In this document: positions 36,272 through 45,017 of the stretch, piece after piece | Numbering within the stretch: the first letter of the stretch is position 1 | How the letters are laid out: each line of letters starts with the position of its first letter | Assembly: GCA_051000345.1 (NCBI GenBank) | Contig: JBPCOJ010000101.1 | Coordinates: 1-46,120, forward strand | DNA: 46,120 bases | Origin: JBHENC01 sp051000345 | GTDB lineage: Bacteria > Acidobacteriota > Blastocatellia > Pyrinomonadales > Pyrinomonadaceae | Direction of reading: 5' to 3' | The notes under the pieces: model-generated | Databases searched by the model: none | What the model saw: only the letters and a program-made list of their open reading frames with translations | What the model was told of the DNA's origin: nothing | Program-made: the position numbers and the translations under genes

Positions 36272-37762
36272 TCAACTATAACGTCCCGTTTCCGTGAGGT
36301 CGTCGTAGATCATGCCGCGCCGGTCTTTCTTGGCTTTCGTCGCTCCGGCGTAGCCGCCTTCTTCGTTGCGCGTGATTTTGTTTTGCGCGTAAAGGCCTTC
36401 GAGCGCGAGTTCGCAGGCAGAGACGAGTTGCGCTTCGTCGTCGCGTTTGAAATCGAACGGGATGAGCACGGTTTCGATTAGTTCAGGCACGGCTTCGAGA
36501 AGATTGATGCACTCTGATGCTGAGGCTGTGTCGGCGAGACGCAAGGTGTTGCCCGCATCGAACCAGCGTGTCGCGGGCGCGAAATCAATGCCGACAAAGT
36601 AACCTTCAAAAATTTCACCGGCGGCGCGCTTGATTAAGTCTTTGGCGATCTTCGGCGCGCCGAGTTGTTCGCCTTCGTATTCGAGTTCCATCTTGCCCGT
36701 CATCGAAGGCGCGGCGGCATAGATGTCGGAGATGCGCGGCACGATGTCGTCTTCGCCTGTCAGAATCGCGCGGCGTTCGGCGTTCGAGACGATGGATTCC
36801 ATGACGGTGATGGGCAGACGTTGCGAGACGCCGGAGCGCTTGTCTATGCGCTGATCGTCGCGCGCTTCAAAGGCGATTTGCTCGACGAGGTCGCGTATGG
36901 AATCGGGTATGTGTAATTGGCCGTCTAAGCCTTCGCGCTGCGTCCATGCTTCCTGACGTGTGATCTCGACGCCGAGTTGCAAGTCCGTCGGATAGTGCGT
37001 CGTGATTTCCGCGCCGATGCGATCCTTCAAAGGCGTAATGATTTTGCCGCGCGCCGTGTAGTCTTCCGGGTTGGCGCTGAAGACGAGCATTACATCGAGC
37101 GGCAAACGCACGGGGTAGCCCTTAATCTGCACGTCGCCTTCCTGCATGATGTTGAAGAGGCCGACTTGGATTTTTCCGGCGAGGTCTGGCAGTTCGTTGA
37201 TGGCGAAGATGCCGCGATTGGCGCGCGGCAAAAGCCCGTAGTGAATCGTCAGTTCATCGCTTAACAGATGCCCGCCCTTCGCCGCTTTGATCGGATCGAC
37301 GTCGCCGATGATGTCTGCGATGGTCACGTCGGGCGTGGCGAGTTTTTCGACAAAGCGCGAGTCTCGTTCAATCCATGCGATGGGCGTCGAGTCGCCTTCG
37401 GCCTCGATTAGTTGGCGTCCGTAGGCGCTGATCGGATGAAACGGATCGTCGTTGATTTCCGAGCCTTTAATGGCGGGAATCGCATCGTCCAGCAACTCTG
37501 TTAATTGACGAATGATGCGGCTCTTGGCTTGTCCGCGAAGACCTAAGAGAATCAGATTGTGGCGCGAGAGAATCGCGTTGGTGATTTGCGGCACGACGGT
37601 TTCATCGTAGCCGACGATGCCGGGAAAAAGCTTTTCGCCCGCTCGCAGTTTGCGCAGAAGATTGGCGCGCAGTTCGTCTTTGACGGAACGATTGTGCGTG
37701 TGCCCGCTTGCCTTTAGTTCGCCTAATGTTTTCGGTAGTGTTTGCAGTTTCGGTAATGCCAT
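36272..37762 (-). CDS. ChlI/MoxR-like AAA+ ATPase with variant Walker motifs
   Basis: 496 residues, AAA+ fold of the magnesium-chelatase I / MoxR type. The P-loop reads GLRGQAKS (74-81): Ala replaces the usual second Gly. The Walker B region reads GIFAINEL, with Asn where Asp is usual and catalytic E190. The sensor stretch FSANPEDYTARGKIITPLKDRIG is present. The family still looks ATP-binding. The C-terminal ~150 residues are specific to this subgroup. It heads the operon with the Uma2, VWA and thioesterase genes. Confidence 0.85.
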   Translation of the reverse strand: MALPKLQTLPKTLGELKASGHTHNRSVKDELRANLLRKLRAGEKLFPGIVGYDETVVPQITNAILSRHNLILLGLRGQAKSRIIRQLTELLDDAIPAIKGSEINDDPFHPISAYGRQLIEAEGDSTPIAWIERDSRFVEKLATPDVTIADIIGDVDPIKAAKGGHLLSDELTIHYGLLPRANRGIFAINELPDLAGKIQVGLFNIMQEGDVQIKGYPVRLPLDVMLVFSANPEDYTARGKIITPLKDRIGAEITTHYPTDLQLGVEITRQEAWTQREGLDGQLHIPDSIRDLVEQIAFEARDDQRIDKRSGVSQRLPITVMESIVSNAERRAILTGEDDIVPRISDIYAAAPSMTGKMELEYEGEQLGAPKIAKDLIKRAAGEIFEGYFVGIDFAPATRWFDAGNTLRLADTASASECINLLEAVPELIETVLIPFDFKRDDEAQLVSACELALEGLYAQNKITRNEEGGYAGATKAKKDRRGMIYDDLTETGRYS

Positions 37763-37897
37763 TGTTTTTCGTTAAATCCTGTTCGGTTGATGATGCTGCG
37801 TTGATGTTTCAATGAGAAAAGAAAGCGCCTACGCCGGTGCGCGATGCGTCTATTCCTTTGCCGCTCTTTCCTTTGAATCGCGTGCTGGACGTTTACC

Positions 37898-39460
37898 TTA
37901 GCTTACGGACGGCGCAGCATCATTGGCTAGGTAAGACTCGCCGACGCGCGCGACGTGATTATCCTCGACGAGTTTTTCAAGATGCGCCAGCGCCGCGCGC
38001 GCCGCCATCGGGTGAGCCTTCGGCGGCACGTCCGTATAAACGCGCGCGACGATTTCCGGTATCGTTCCAATGCCTTCACGCACGGCCTGCAAAATATTTT
38101 CTTCGCGTTCGAGTCTGTGCGCGATGTACTCCGCGATTTTCGCGCGCGGATTGCCGATGGCTGGCCCGTGCGCGCCGAAGAGCACAGACAAATTCGGCAG
38201 CGCCGCGAGACGTTCGAGCGAGTTCAAATAATCGCGCATGTTGCCTTCCGGCGGATCAATCAAAATAGAGCCTAAGCCGACAATCATATCGCCTGTTACA
38301 ACCGCGCCGGTTCTCTCTTCATAAAAACAGAGATGCCCGCGCGCGTGTCCCGGCGTGTGGAGCGCGCGCAAAACAATTCGCTGTGAACCGTCAAGTTCAA
38401 TTGTCTCATTGTCTTCAATCGAGCGATCAATCGAAATCGTTCCGCGCAAGGCTTCCGCCGTCAAGCGATGCGCGGCGATGGTCGTTCGATTCTTCAGATG
38501 CTCTGTGAGCGCGCGCACGCCGCCGATGTGATCGGGATGATGATGCGTTAAAATTATTTCGCGCAAATGTCGGCCTTCGCTCAAAAAATCATCGACGCAC
38601 GCGGCAAGCGCCGCCTGCTCTTCTTCATAAGGTGAGGCCGGATCGATGATGACGAATTCGCGCGCGCCGATTAGATAACAATTCGTGTGTGTCGCGGGTG
38701 GCTTCGTCGGCGTGCGCAGCGGAAAGCAAACGAAGCCGGGACGAAACTCTATGCGCCGCGCGGGTTCACGATGAGCCTGCGGCACGGCGAGAAATCGCTC
38801 GATCAAATCATCCTTGATACCGCTTGCCGCAAGCGTCTGCAAAGCATGGAGCACGGGCGGCGCAAGCAAAACTTCCGAACGCCGCCAGCGCGCAACACCT
38901 TCTTTTGCCGCGATCCACTCGCCGGATTCCAACTCGCCGTCTTTCACTTCCGGCTCTTGTTTGGGCGGACAGCGCGCGAGAAAAAACCACGTATCGAAAC
39001 GTCTGGGGCTAAACGGCGGCGTGACCCAGCGTCCGATGAAAGTGAAATCATCTGCGTCCAAACGAAGCCCGAAGTGATCAAGCAGCGCAGGAAACGTCAT
39101 GCGCCCGGATTCTAAATCGTCGAGCAGCGCGGCGCGTTGTCCCTTCGTCATCGCTTCGAGGCCGCGCGCCACAAGGACGCCTGTTTCTTCAAACAACTCG
39201 CGCGCCGCGCAAGCGATCATCGTTGCCGTTTCTGCGTCATTACAATTCGCCACTTCGACTTCCGCATCGCTCGCGTCGCGCTGCCCGCCGGGAAACGCGT
39301 GAAAGCCGCCGAGGAAGCTCAACTTTTCGCTGCGCCGCACCCAGAAAGTTTCCGCGCGCGCGTCGCTGCTGTTGTTCGATCCGCTCGTTCGCAATAAGAC
39401 GACGGCGGCGGCGTCCGTCGGTTGTGCGGCGCTCATCTTGCTAGTGCTGTTTTGGCTCAC
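37898..39460 (-). CDS. Nudix hydrolase and metallo-beta-lactamase fusion protein
   Basis: 520 residues. The first ~230 form a NUDT19-like Nudix domain: GGFHAFPGGQRD and, after an insertion, AARELFEETGVLV. The second part is a metallo-beta-lactamase (HHHPDH at 306-311, HTPGHARGH, TGDMIVG, FGAHGP) ending in a LACTB2-like winged helix. Nudix members of this type split CoA or nucleoside diphosphates; the MBL half may act on RNA or thioesters. Both domains look active. Its ATG overlaps the stop of the coiled-coil gene by four bases. Confidence 0.88.
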   Translation of the reverse strand: MSQNSTSKMSAAQPTDAAAVVLLRTSGSNNSSDARAETFWVRRSEKLSFLGGFHAFPGGQRDASDAEVEVANCNDAETATMIACAARELFEETGVLVARGLEAMTKGQRAALLDDLESGRMTFPALLDHFGLRLDADDFTFIGRWVTPPFSPRRFDTWFFLARCPPKQEPEVKDGELESGEWIAAKEGVARWRRSEVLLAPPVLHALQTLAASGIKDDLIERFLAVPQAHREPARRIEFRPGFVCFPLRTPTKPPATHTNCYLIGAREFVIIDPASPYEEEQAALAACVDDFLSEGRHLREIILTHHHPDHIGGVRALTEHLKNRTTIAAHRLTAEALRGTISIDRSIEDNETIELDGSQRIVLRALHTPGHARGHLCFYEERTGAVVTGDMIVGLGSILIDPPEGNMRDYLNSLERLAALPNLSVLFGAHGPAIGNPRAKIAEYIAHRLEREENILQAVREGIGTIPEIVARVYTDVPPKAHPMAARAALAHLEKLVEDNHVARVGESYLANDAAPSVS

Positions 39461-39789
39461 GCTCGTTCGAGTTGGTCAAGGCGCTTTGTCAAGTCCGTTG
39501 CGTCCGCTCGTATCGCATAGATGTCTTGGATGACAAGATTGAATTTAGTGTTAAGTTGTTTGACTTCGGTGTGGACGGATTTAATCTCCGCGAGTACCGC
39601 TTCCCAAATCGGACGCGTTTCCATCAATCTCCGTTCAACCTTTTCTTCGAGGTTGTCGAACCTTTGTTCAAGCTTGATTTGGCGTTCGCGTTGTGCGGCA
39701 AGTTCAGTGTGAATTGCGGCAAACTCGGCAAGCACGCGCTCCTCGAAAGAGCGTGTATCAGGCAAATTGCGTGTTGTATCTTCGCTCAT
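39457..39789 (-). CDS. Short coiled-coil protein of unknown function
   Basis: 110 residues, almost fully helical with heptads (about 15-55 and 65-108: AQRERQIKLEQRFDNLEEKVERR and VKQLNTKFNLVIQDI). No signal or membrane segment. It resembles short coiled-coil ORFs common in cyanobacteria and Acidobacteriota. It is translationally coupled (ATGA) to the Nudix-MBL gene. Confidence 0.7.
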   Translation of the reverse strand: MSEDTTRNLPDTRSFEERVLAEFAAIHTELAAQRERQIKLEQRFDNLEEKVERRLMETRPIWEAVLAEIKSVHTEVKQLNTKFNLVIQDIYAIRADATDLTKRLDQLERA

Positions 39790-39833
39790 AGTGCCTCCGT
39801 GAGAAATATGAAGAATACTGCTTTGCTTTACTT

Positions 39834-39887
39834 GCTAACGTGTGAGCTTAAAGCTTTGTATTCGCTAACGTGTCAGCTTAAAGCTCT
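39834..39887. repeat. Two-copy tandem repeat with 30-bp period
   Basis: GCTAACGTGTGAGCTTAAAG at 39834 recurs as GCTAACGTGTCAGCTTAAAG at 39864. Each copy holds the 11-base palindrome AGCTTAAAGCT. It lies in the 100-nt spacer between the molybdoenzyme and coiled-coil genes. Confidence 0.8.
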
Positions 39888-39890
39888 GTT

Positions 39891-40583
39891 TCAATCTTCG
39901 CCCTGCCCGCGATAGCGCTCGCCGTCGCGCCCGTTCCAAGGCACGCCGCGCATGTGATAGCCGCCTTCTTCCCAGAATCCGGCCTCGTCTTCTGCAACAA
40001 AGCGCACGCCCTTGATCCACTTCGCGGACTTCCAAGCGTAAAGCTGCGGCACGATCAAGCGCACGGGGCCGCCGTGATCCGGCGCAATGGGTTGCCCGTC
40101 GTGCGACCAAGCAAAGAGCGCATCTTCTGCGAGGAAATATTCAATCGGCAAGTTCGTCGTCCAGCCGCGATCATAGCCGAACGCGACGACAAACTTCGCT
40201 TCCGCTTTGATGCCGACGAGTTTCGCAAATTCTTTTGTCGAGACGCCGCTCCAAATGTTGTCTAGGCGCGACCAGCGCGTGACGCAATGAAAGTCCGCAT
40301 AGATTTTCACGGCGGGCAATTGCATAAATTCATCGAGCGACCAACTCTGCGAATTTTCGACAAGGCCATCAACATTAAACTGCCACTTTGCCAAATCGAT
40401 TTTGGGCGTGCCGTGTGCGTCCAAGACAGGCCACTTGCGCGTGCGCGTCTGGCCGGGCGGAATGCGGTTCTCGCGCCGCGTGTCGGGGCTGATGATTACT
40501 TCCGCGGCGGCAATCTCTGCGGGCGCGCGCGGCTCTGTTCTCTGGTACAACGGATCGTTTATCCAGCGGCTTAAAAAACTCAT
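39891..40583 (-). CDS. Molybdopterin-dependent oxidoreductase (sulfite oxidase/YedY fold)
   Basis: 230 residues from the ATG at 40583 (MSFLSRWINDPLYQ), preceded by GGAG. The Mo-coordinating Cys is C100 in FHCVTRWS. Further markers are WKFSVDG-like WQFNVDGLV, GYDRGWTTNLP, HGGPVRLIVP and LYAWKSAKWIKGVRF. No twin-Arg signal is seen, so it appears cytoplasmic, unlike YedY/MsrP. The substrate is unknown. Confidence 0.85.
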   Translation of the reverse strand: MSFLSRWINDPLYQRTEPRAPAEIAAAEVIISPDTRRENRIPPGQTRTRKWPVLDAHGTPKIDLAKWQFNVDGLVENSQSWSLDEFMQLPAVKIYADFHCVTRWSRLDNIWSGVSTKEFAKLVGIKAEAKFVVAFGYDRGWTTNLPIEYFLAEDALFAWSHDGQPIAPDHGGPVRLIVPQLYAWKSAKWIKGVRFVAEDEAGFWEEGGYHMRGVPWNGRDGERYRGQGED

Positions 40584-40673
40584 CGCATCTCCATTGGTAG
40601 TAAATGACGAATGACAAGCCACAGGATGAAACTTTTCCCCGCCGCTCGTCATTTGTACTTCATCATGCGCTCG

Positions 40674-41096
40674 TTACTTTTTCGTGGTGCCTGTTATTCC
40701 CAACAATCCGGGCGGCATCCACTTGCTGACGCCCTTCGTCAAAGGATCGCGTATCCCTATGCTGCGGTCATGCCATTCGTCGCCGACGACGGGATGCCGC
40801 TGCTGCTCGTAGTTTTCCGTTTGTTCCAGACACAGCACGACGCCGTTGGCGATTTCCTTCCAGTCCTCTTGCTGTATGCCGCGCAGGATAAGCGGCAGCC
40901 CTGCCGTCCAATCTTCTTCGGGCGCGCGCTCGTCCTGTTCGGGAATCGTTAAATTATAAACGGGCGGAAACGGTTGTCCGCTAAATTCATCAACGATGCG
41001 CGCCTTAATATCCTTGTAGGACAACTGCGGATTATCGGCGCGAAGTTTTTGCGCGCGACGGAAAAGATCGGAGACACTCGCTGGTTCATTTTGCAT
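40674..41096 (-). CDS. Hypothetical protein
   Basis: 140 residues, soluble, no recognised domain. Begins MQNEPASVSDLFRRAQKLRA and ends in a Pro/Gly-rich tail. It lies 90 nt upstream of the molybdoenzyme on the same strand. An expressed role is only presumed from codon use and length. Confidence 0.55.
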   Translation of the reverse strand: MQNEPASVSDLFRRAQKLRADNPQLSYKDIKARIVDEFSGQPFPPVYNLTIPEQDERAPEEDWTAGLPLILRGIQQEDWKEIANGVVLCLEQTENYEQQRHPVVGDEWHDRSIGIRDPLTKGVSKWMPPGLLGITGTTKK

Positions 41097-41189
41097 GATT
41101 GTTTGACCGGAAACCTCACGTTTATTTTCGACTCGGCGTTGAAATTAGCTTACACATTCAAAGCGCTAATCACAACCGGCGGAAGAAGG

Positions 41190-41219
41190 GATGTTAGATG
41201 CCGGATGCTAGATGTCAGT
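41190..41219. repeat. Short degenerate repeat of GATG(C/T)TAGATG units
   Basis: GATGTTAGATGCCGGATGCT followed by AGATGTCAG repeats a TAGATG core in the 170-nt spacer upstream of the 40674 gene; AGCATC occurs again on the opposite sense near 41240. A low-complexity intergenic element. Confidence 0.35.
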
Positions 41220-41266
41220 GATAGGTTTTGACCGTCGTTTAGCATCTGAAATTCATCAACTCCGTT

Positions 41267-42892
41267 TTACTTTCCGAAGACGCGGCGCAGCCGTTTTGTG
41301 ATGCTGCCGCGTGCGTCTGCGAGTACGACGTGTGCCGTGTTGCGTCCCGATGCGGCGAAGACACCGCCGCCCGGATGCGTCGATGCGCCCGTGAGATAAA
41401 GATTTTCAATCGGCGTGCGATACTGCGCGAGTTCCGGCAGCGGGCGAAAGAGAAACATTTGATCGAAGTCCATTTCGACGTGCATCACATTGCCGCGCAA
41501 AAGCCCCAATCGTCTTTCGAGATCGAGCGGCGTTTGCACAAAGCGGTCAAGCACGGAATCCTTCACGTTCGGCGCATAACGCGTCACCACGTCGATCAAC
41601 TTATCAGCTTCACGTTCTGCAATGTCATCCCACTTTCCCTCGTCAGCAAGCTCGTATGGATAATATTGTCCCCAGATAAAAAGTGTATGGCGACCAGCAG
41701 GCGCGAGCGTCGGATCAATCGCCGAAAATGTCATCGCCAGCGCCGCAGGATTTTCCGACGGACGATTTTGCAGATAATCCGCGTAAGCTTTATCCAGATA
41801 GTCAAGCGACGGGCAAAGCAGTTGCAAGCCTCTGTGACACTCGCGCGCCGCGCCATTCGCAACTCCATCCATCGCTGGCGCTGCCGTGTAATCCGGCAAC
41901 TCCGACACGGCGCAGCGCACGATCATGCCGAAGCCGTTGCCGACACGAATATTCTTAACGCGCTTCGCTAAACCATCCGGCAAATTCTCCGCGCCGATTA
42001 GCTTGAGAAACGTCGTCTGCACATGCGCGTTCGAGACGATGCGCCGCGCTTCGATGCGTTCGCCGTTCTCTAACTCGATAGCCGTCGCGCGCTTTTCCTT
42101 CACTACGATGCGTTCGACTTCCGCAGAGAGCCGCACCGTGCCGCCGTGATGTTCGAGACAGCGCGCGAGCGCCTGCGTGAGCGCGCCCGAACCGCCTCGC
42201 GGACGCTTCACTCCGCTTTTGTGAATCATCGCGTGCCAGCCTAAAAAATCACCTGTCGCGGAAGCCGTTGACGGCGGCCCCGACTGCGCGGCGAGCCAAA
42301 CAAGCGCCGCGCGCAAGCCTTCATGCTCGAACGTCTCGCGCGCGAGGCTTCCGTAACTCGTGAAAAGCTTGCGCGTCATTTCGAGCGGATCGGTTTTTTC
42401 CTTCGTGCGGCGAAATATCATGTGGCGTCCGAGATTGAGCGCCGTCGGCGGCTTCATAAAAGCTTCAAAAACGCCTTCGTTAATCGCCGTCCACTCGCGC
42501 ACGAAACGCCGGTAATTGTCCGCATCGACGGGGCTGATGCGCGCAATCGAGTCGCATGTTTTTTCCACATCACGCCAGAAATAAATCGCATTCTTGCCGT
42601 CCGGCAAAGGCGCAAACGCGAACGGATCGCACTCTATATATTCGAGGCCGAATTTTTCGAGTTCGAGTTCACGAACCACCGGCGTCAAATGAATCATGAT
42701 GTGCGCGCTGGAGCCGACATCTATTTTGTAGCCGGGAATCAAATCGTCTTCGGTGCAGACGGCTCCGCCGACGATGTGGCGGCGTTCCAGCACAACCACC
42801 CTCATGCCCGCTTTGGCGAGATAGCACGCGCACACCAACCCATTATGCCCGCCGCCGACAATCGCCGTATCGAAAATATTTTCTGTGCTCAT
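41267..42892 (-). CDS. Phytoene-desaturase-like FAD oxidoreductase (PYROXD2 type)
   Basis: 541 residues from the ATG at 42892. N-terminal FAD motif DTAIVGGGHNGLVCACYLAKAG, then VLERRHIVGGAV; C-terminal motif LYLTGASTHPGGGVFAASGRNTA. It fits the carotenoid desaturase/amine oxidase superfamily, PYROXD2 subgroup, whose substrates are mostly unknown. No carotenoid gene is adjacent. It is divergent from the subtilase at 43014. The frame extends 48 codons further upstream without similarity. Confidence 0.85.
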   Translation of the reverse strand: MSTENIFDTAIVGGGHNGLVCACYLAKAGMRVVVLERRHIVGGAVCTEDDLIPGYKIDVGSSAHIMIHLTPVVRELELEKFGLEYIECDPFAFAPLPDGKNAIYFWRDVEKTCDSIARISPVDADNYRRFVREWTAINEGVFEAFMKPPTALNLGRHMIFRRTKEKTDPLEMTRKLFTSYGSLARETFEHEGLRAALVWLAAQSGPPSTASATGDFLGWHAMIHKSGVKRPRGGSGALTQALARCLEHHGGTVRLSAEVERIVVKEKRATAIELENGERIEARRIVSNAHVQTTFLKLIGAENLPDGLAKRVKNIRVGNGFGMIVRCAVSELPDYTAAPAMDGVANGAARECHRGLQLLCPSLDYLDKAYADYLQNRPSENPAALAMTFSAIDPTLAPAGRHTLFIWGQYYPYELADEGKWDDIAEREADKLIDVVTRYAPNVKDSVLDRFVQTPLDLERRLGLLRGNVMHVEMDFDQMFLFRPLPELAQYRTPIENLYLTGASTHPGGGVFAASGRNTAHVVLADARGSITKRLRRVFGK

Positions 42893-43013
42893 TCTTTTGC
42901 TTTTTGCACTTGCGCCCGCCCGCGTTTCGCGTTCATCATAGCCGCTCGAAACACTGCGCGCCAATAAAGTTGCTTTTGCAAATCGTTTGAAGATTGACGG
43001 AGCGATAAAACGA

Positions 43014-44399
43014 ATGTCCGATGCCATCATCAACAACGAACCAGCCTTGCACGCGTCCGCGCTGGCGGCAGGTCAAACCGTTTGCCCGATCTGCGGGCGC
43101 GATTCATCCGAAGGGCGCGTGCCATTCACGGCGCTCTCCGACAAAATGCAAATGATGGTTGCCGCCAACGCGCCCGCCGGAGCCTTGCTCACGGAAGTCT
43201 GCGTGCGCTGCGTTACTTTGTTCGAGCGCGCGCTCGTGCAACTCGAACAAAACGCCGCTGTCTTTTCGCAGGGCGGACACGTTCTTTCAACGCCGCTTCG
43301 TCTCGACGCGGATGAAAGATTTACGGGACGCGGCATCTGCATGGCCTTTCTCGATTCGGGGTTTTACGCGCACCCGGATTTGACGACGCCCGCGAATCGC
43401 ATACTCGCTTATCACAGCATCGTCGCGCGCAGAGGCGACAAAGAGGGCTTGCTGGAAACGACTGATCCATCGAGTTGGCACGGCATGATGACTTCGGTTG
43501 TCGCTGCCGGGAACGGCTCGCTCTCCAACGGATTTTATCGCGGCCTCGCGCCCGAATCCGAACTTGTCCTCGTCAAGATAGGAACTTCCGGGCGCATCAC
43601 TGAAGCCAACATTCAACGCGGCCTCGAATGGGTCATCGCGCATCGCCAGCAGTACAACATACGCATCGTCAACATCTCTGCGGGCGGCGACGACGAACAA
43701 CCTTATCTTTACAATTCTCTTTCGGAAACAGTCGAGCGCGCCGTCAAACTAGGGCTTATCATCGTGTGCGCCGTCGGCAACGCAGGACTCGCGGCAGGTC
43801 ATCCCGTCTTGCCGCCCGCCTCCGCTCCGTCGGCGATTGCGGTAGGCGGATTAGACGATCAAAACTCGCTTGACCGCGCGCGTCGCGGCATGTACCGCTC
43901 GTCTTACGGGCCGACGATTGACGGCTTGCAAAAGCCTGAAGTCATCGCTCCCGGCATCTGGGTTCCCGCGCCGATTCTGCCGCACACGCCGACAGCCGCC
44001 GCCGCCGAACTCTACGCCATGCTCGACAATGCGCCCGACTCGGAGCTGCGCCTTATCATTGAAGCGCACGAAGGCATTGACCATGATTTAGACGAAGCGC
44101 GCAATGTTCCCGTGCCTCTTTTGCGGCAACTGATTTCCATCAAACTACACGAAAGCAATGTCATCAGCGAGCATTACAAATATGTTGACGGGACATCGTT
44201 CGCGTCGCCGATTGTCGCATCCGTCATCGCGTGTATGCTCGAAGCGAGCCCGGATTTACTGCCGCAGAAAATCAAGCGCATTTTAATCGACACGGCGGAG
44301 CGTCTGCCGGGCATCGAAGTTGACCGTCAAGGCTGGGGCGTCGTCGCGCCGCGTCGCGCAGTCGAAGCCGCGCTCGCGCTTCGCTCATTGATTGATTGA
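43014..44399 (+). CDS. Subtilisin-like S8 serine protease with N-terminal zinc-binding motif
   Basis: 461 residues from the ATG at 43014. The protease domain starts near 105: catalytic D114 (AFLDSG), H156 (SWHGMMTS), oxyanion N256 (AVGNAG) and S395 (GTSFASP). Before it come C24-x2-C27 and C63-x2-C66, a zinc-ribbon-like pair. There is no signal peptide, so it may be intracellular. About 45 residues (335-380, acidic and Leu-rich) are inserted before the catalytic Ser. Role unknown; quality control or regulated cleavage is inference. Confidence 0.88.
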   Translation: MSDAIINNEPALHASALAAGQTVCPICGRDSSEGRVPFTALSDKMQMMVAANAPAGALLTEVCVRCVTLFERALVQLEQNAAVFSQGGHVLSTPLRLDADERFTGRGICMAFLDSGFYAHPDLTTPANRILAYHSIVARRGDKEGLLETTDPSSWHGMMTSVVAAGNGSLSNGFYRGLAPESELVLVKIGTSGRITEANIQRGLEWVIAHRQQYNIRIVNISAGGDDEQPYLYNSLSETVERAVKLGLIIVCAVGNAGLAAGHPVLPPASAPSAIAVGGLDDQNSLDRARRGMYRSSYGPTIDGLQKPEVIAPGIWVPAPILPHTPTAAAAELYAMLDNAPDSELRLIIEAHEGIDHDLDEARNVPVPLLRQLISIKLHESNVISEHYKYVDGTSFASPIVASVIACMLEASPDLLPQKIKRILIDTAERLPGIEVDRQGWGVVAPRRAVEAALALRSLID

Positions 44400-44523
44400 C
44401 ATGACGGAGGGGCGCGCGAGTCTGCGAAGCGGCTAGACACCGCGTGCGCGCGTATGCCACAATTTCAACTGAATTCACACGAACATAGAAATCGAATGCG
44501 AGAGGAAGAAAACAGAAATTCTT

Positions 44524-44934
44524 ATGTCTGAAAACGAAAACGCGATTGCCGCCCATACCGCCGATGAGTCAGCCGCAACAGATCAATCACAATCAAATGC
44601 GCCGCACGATGCGCCCGCCGCCGTAGAAGCAGCAAGCACCGAAGCCGCTGCTGAAGCCACCGCTGAAGCCAGCACTGAAGCCACCGTCGAAGCCAGCACC
44701 GAAGACATCTCTTATCACGCTGTTGAAAAGGACGGGCAAGTGACTGCTATCTGGGAAATGCAGGGACGCAAACACTTGCGCACGATTGATCCGCGCTCGC
44801 GCCAGGGACAAGACATCCTGCGCCTCTACACTTCGGAGCATCACGACGAAGCAGGCCACGCAGCAACGGAACCGACTCCTGCAACCGCAACGGAGCCAAC
44901 CGCCGCAACCGCTACGGAATCAACCGGAGCGTAA
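44524..44934 (+). CDS. Low-complexity Ala/Glu/Thr-rich protein with one conserved-looking core
   Basis: 136 residues. The N-terminal half holds imperfect repeats (EATAEASTEATVEASTE) and the tail repeats TEPTAAT. Between them is an ordered-looking core (about 62-103: ISYHAVEKDGQVTAIWEMQG). No family recognised. The DNA repeats at about 44641-44705 (GAAGCC/AGCACT units) suggest length variation by slippage. It follows the subtilase by 124 nt and could be related to it. Confidence 0.6.
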   Translation: MSENENAIAAHTADESAATDQSQSNAPHDAPAAVEAASTEAAAEATAEASTEATVEASTEDISYHAVEKDGQVTAIWEMQGRKHLRTIDPRSRQGQDILRLYTSEHHDEAGHAATEPTPATATEPTAATATESTGA

Positions 44935-45017
44935 AGCGACTTTCGCTCACGCACTCCGTCTTGCTTGAAGCATAGATTTGCCGCACATAAAGATTGCGCG
45001 CTAACTCTCGCGCCGCA

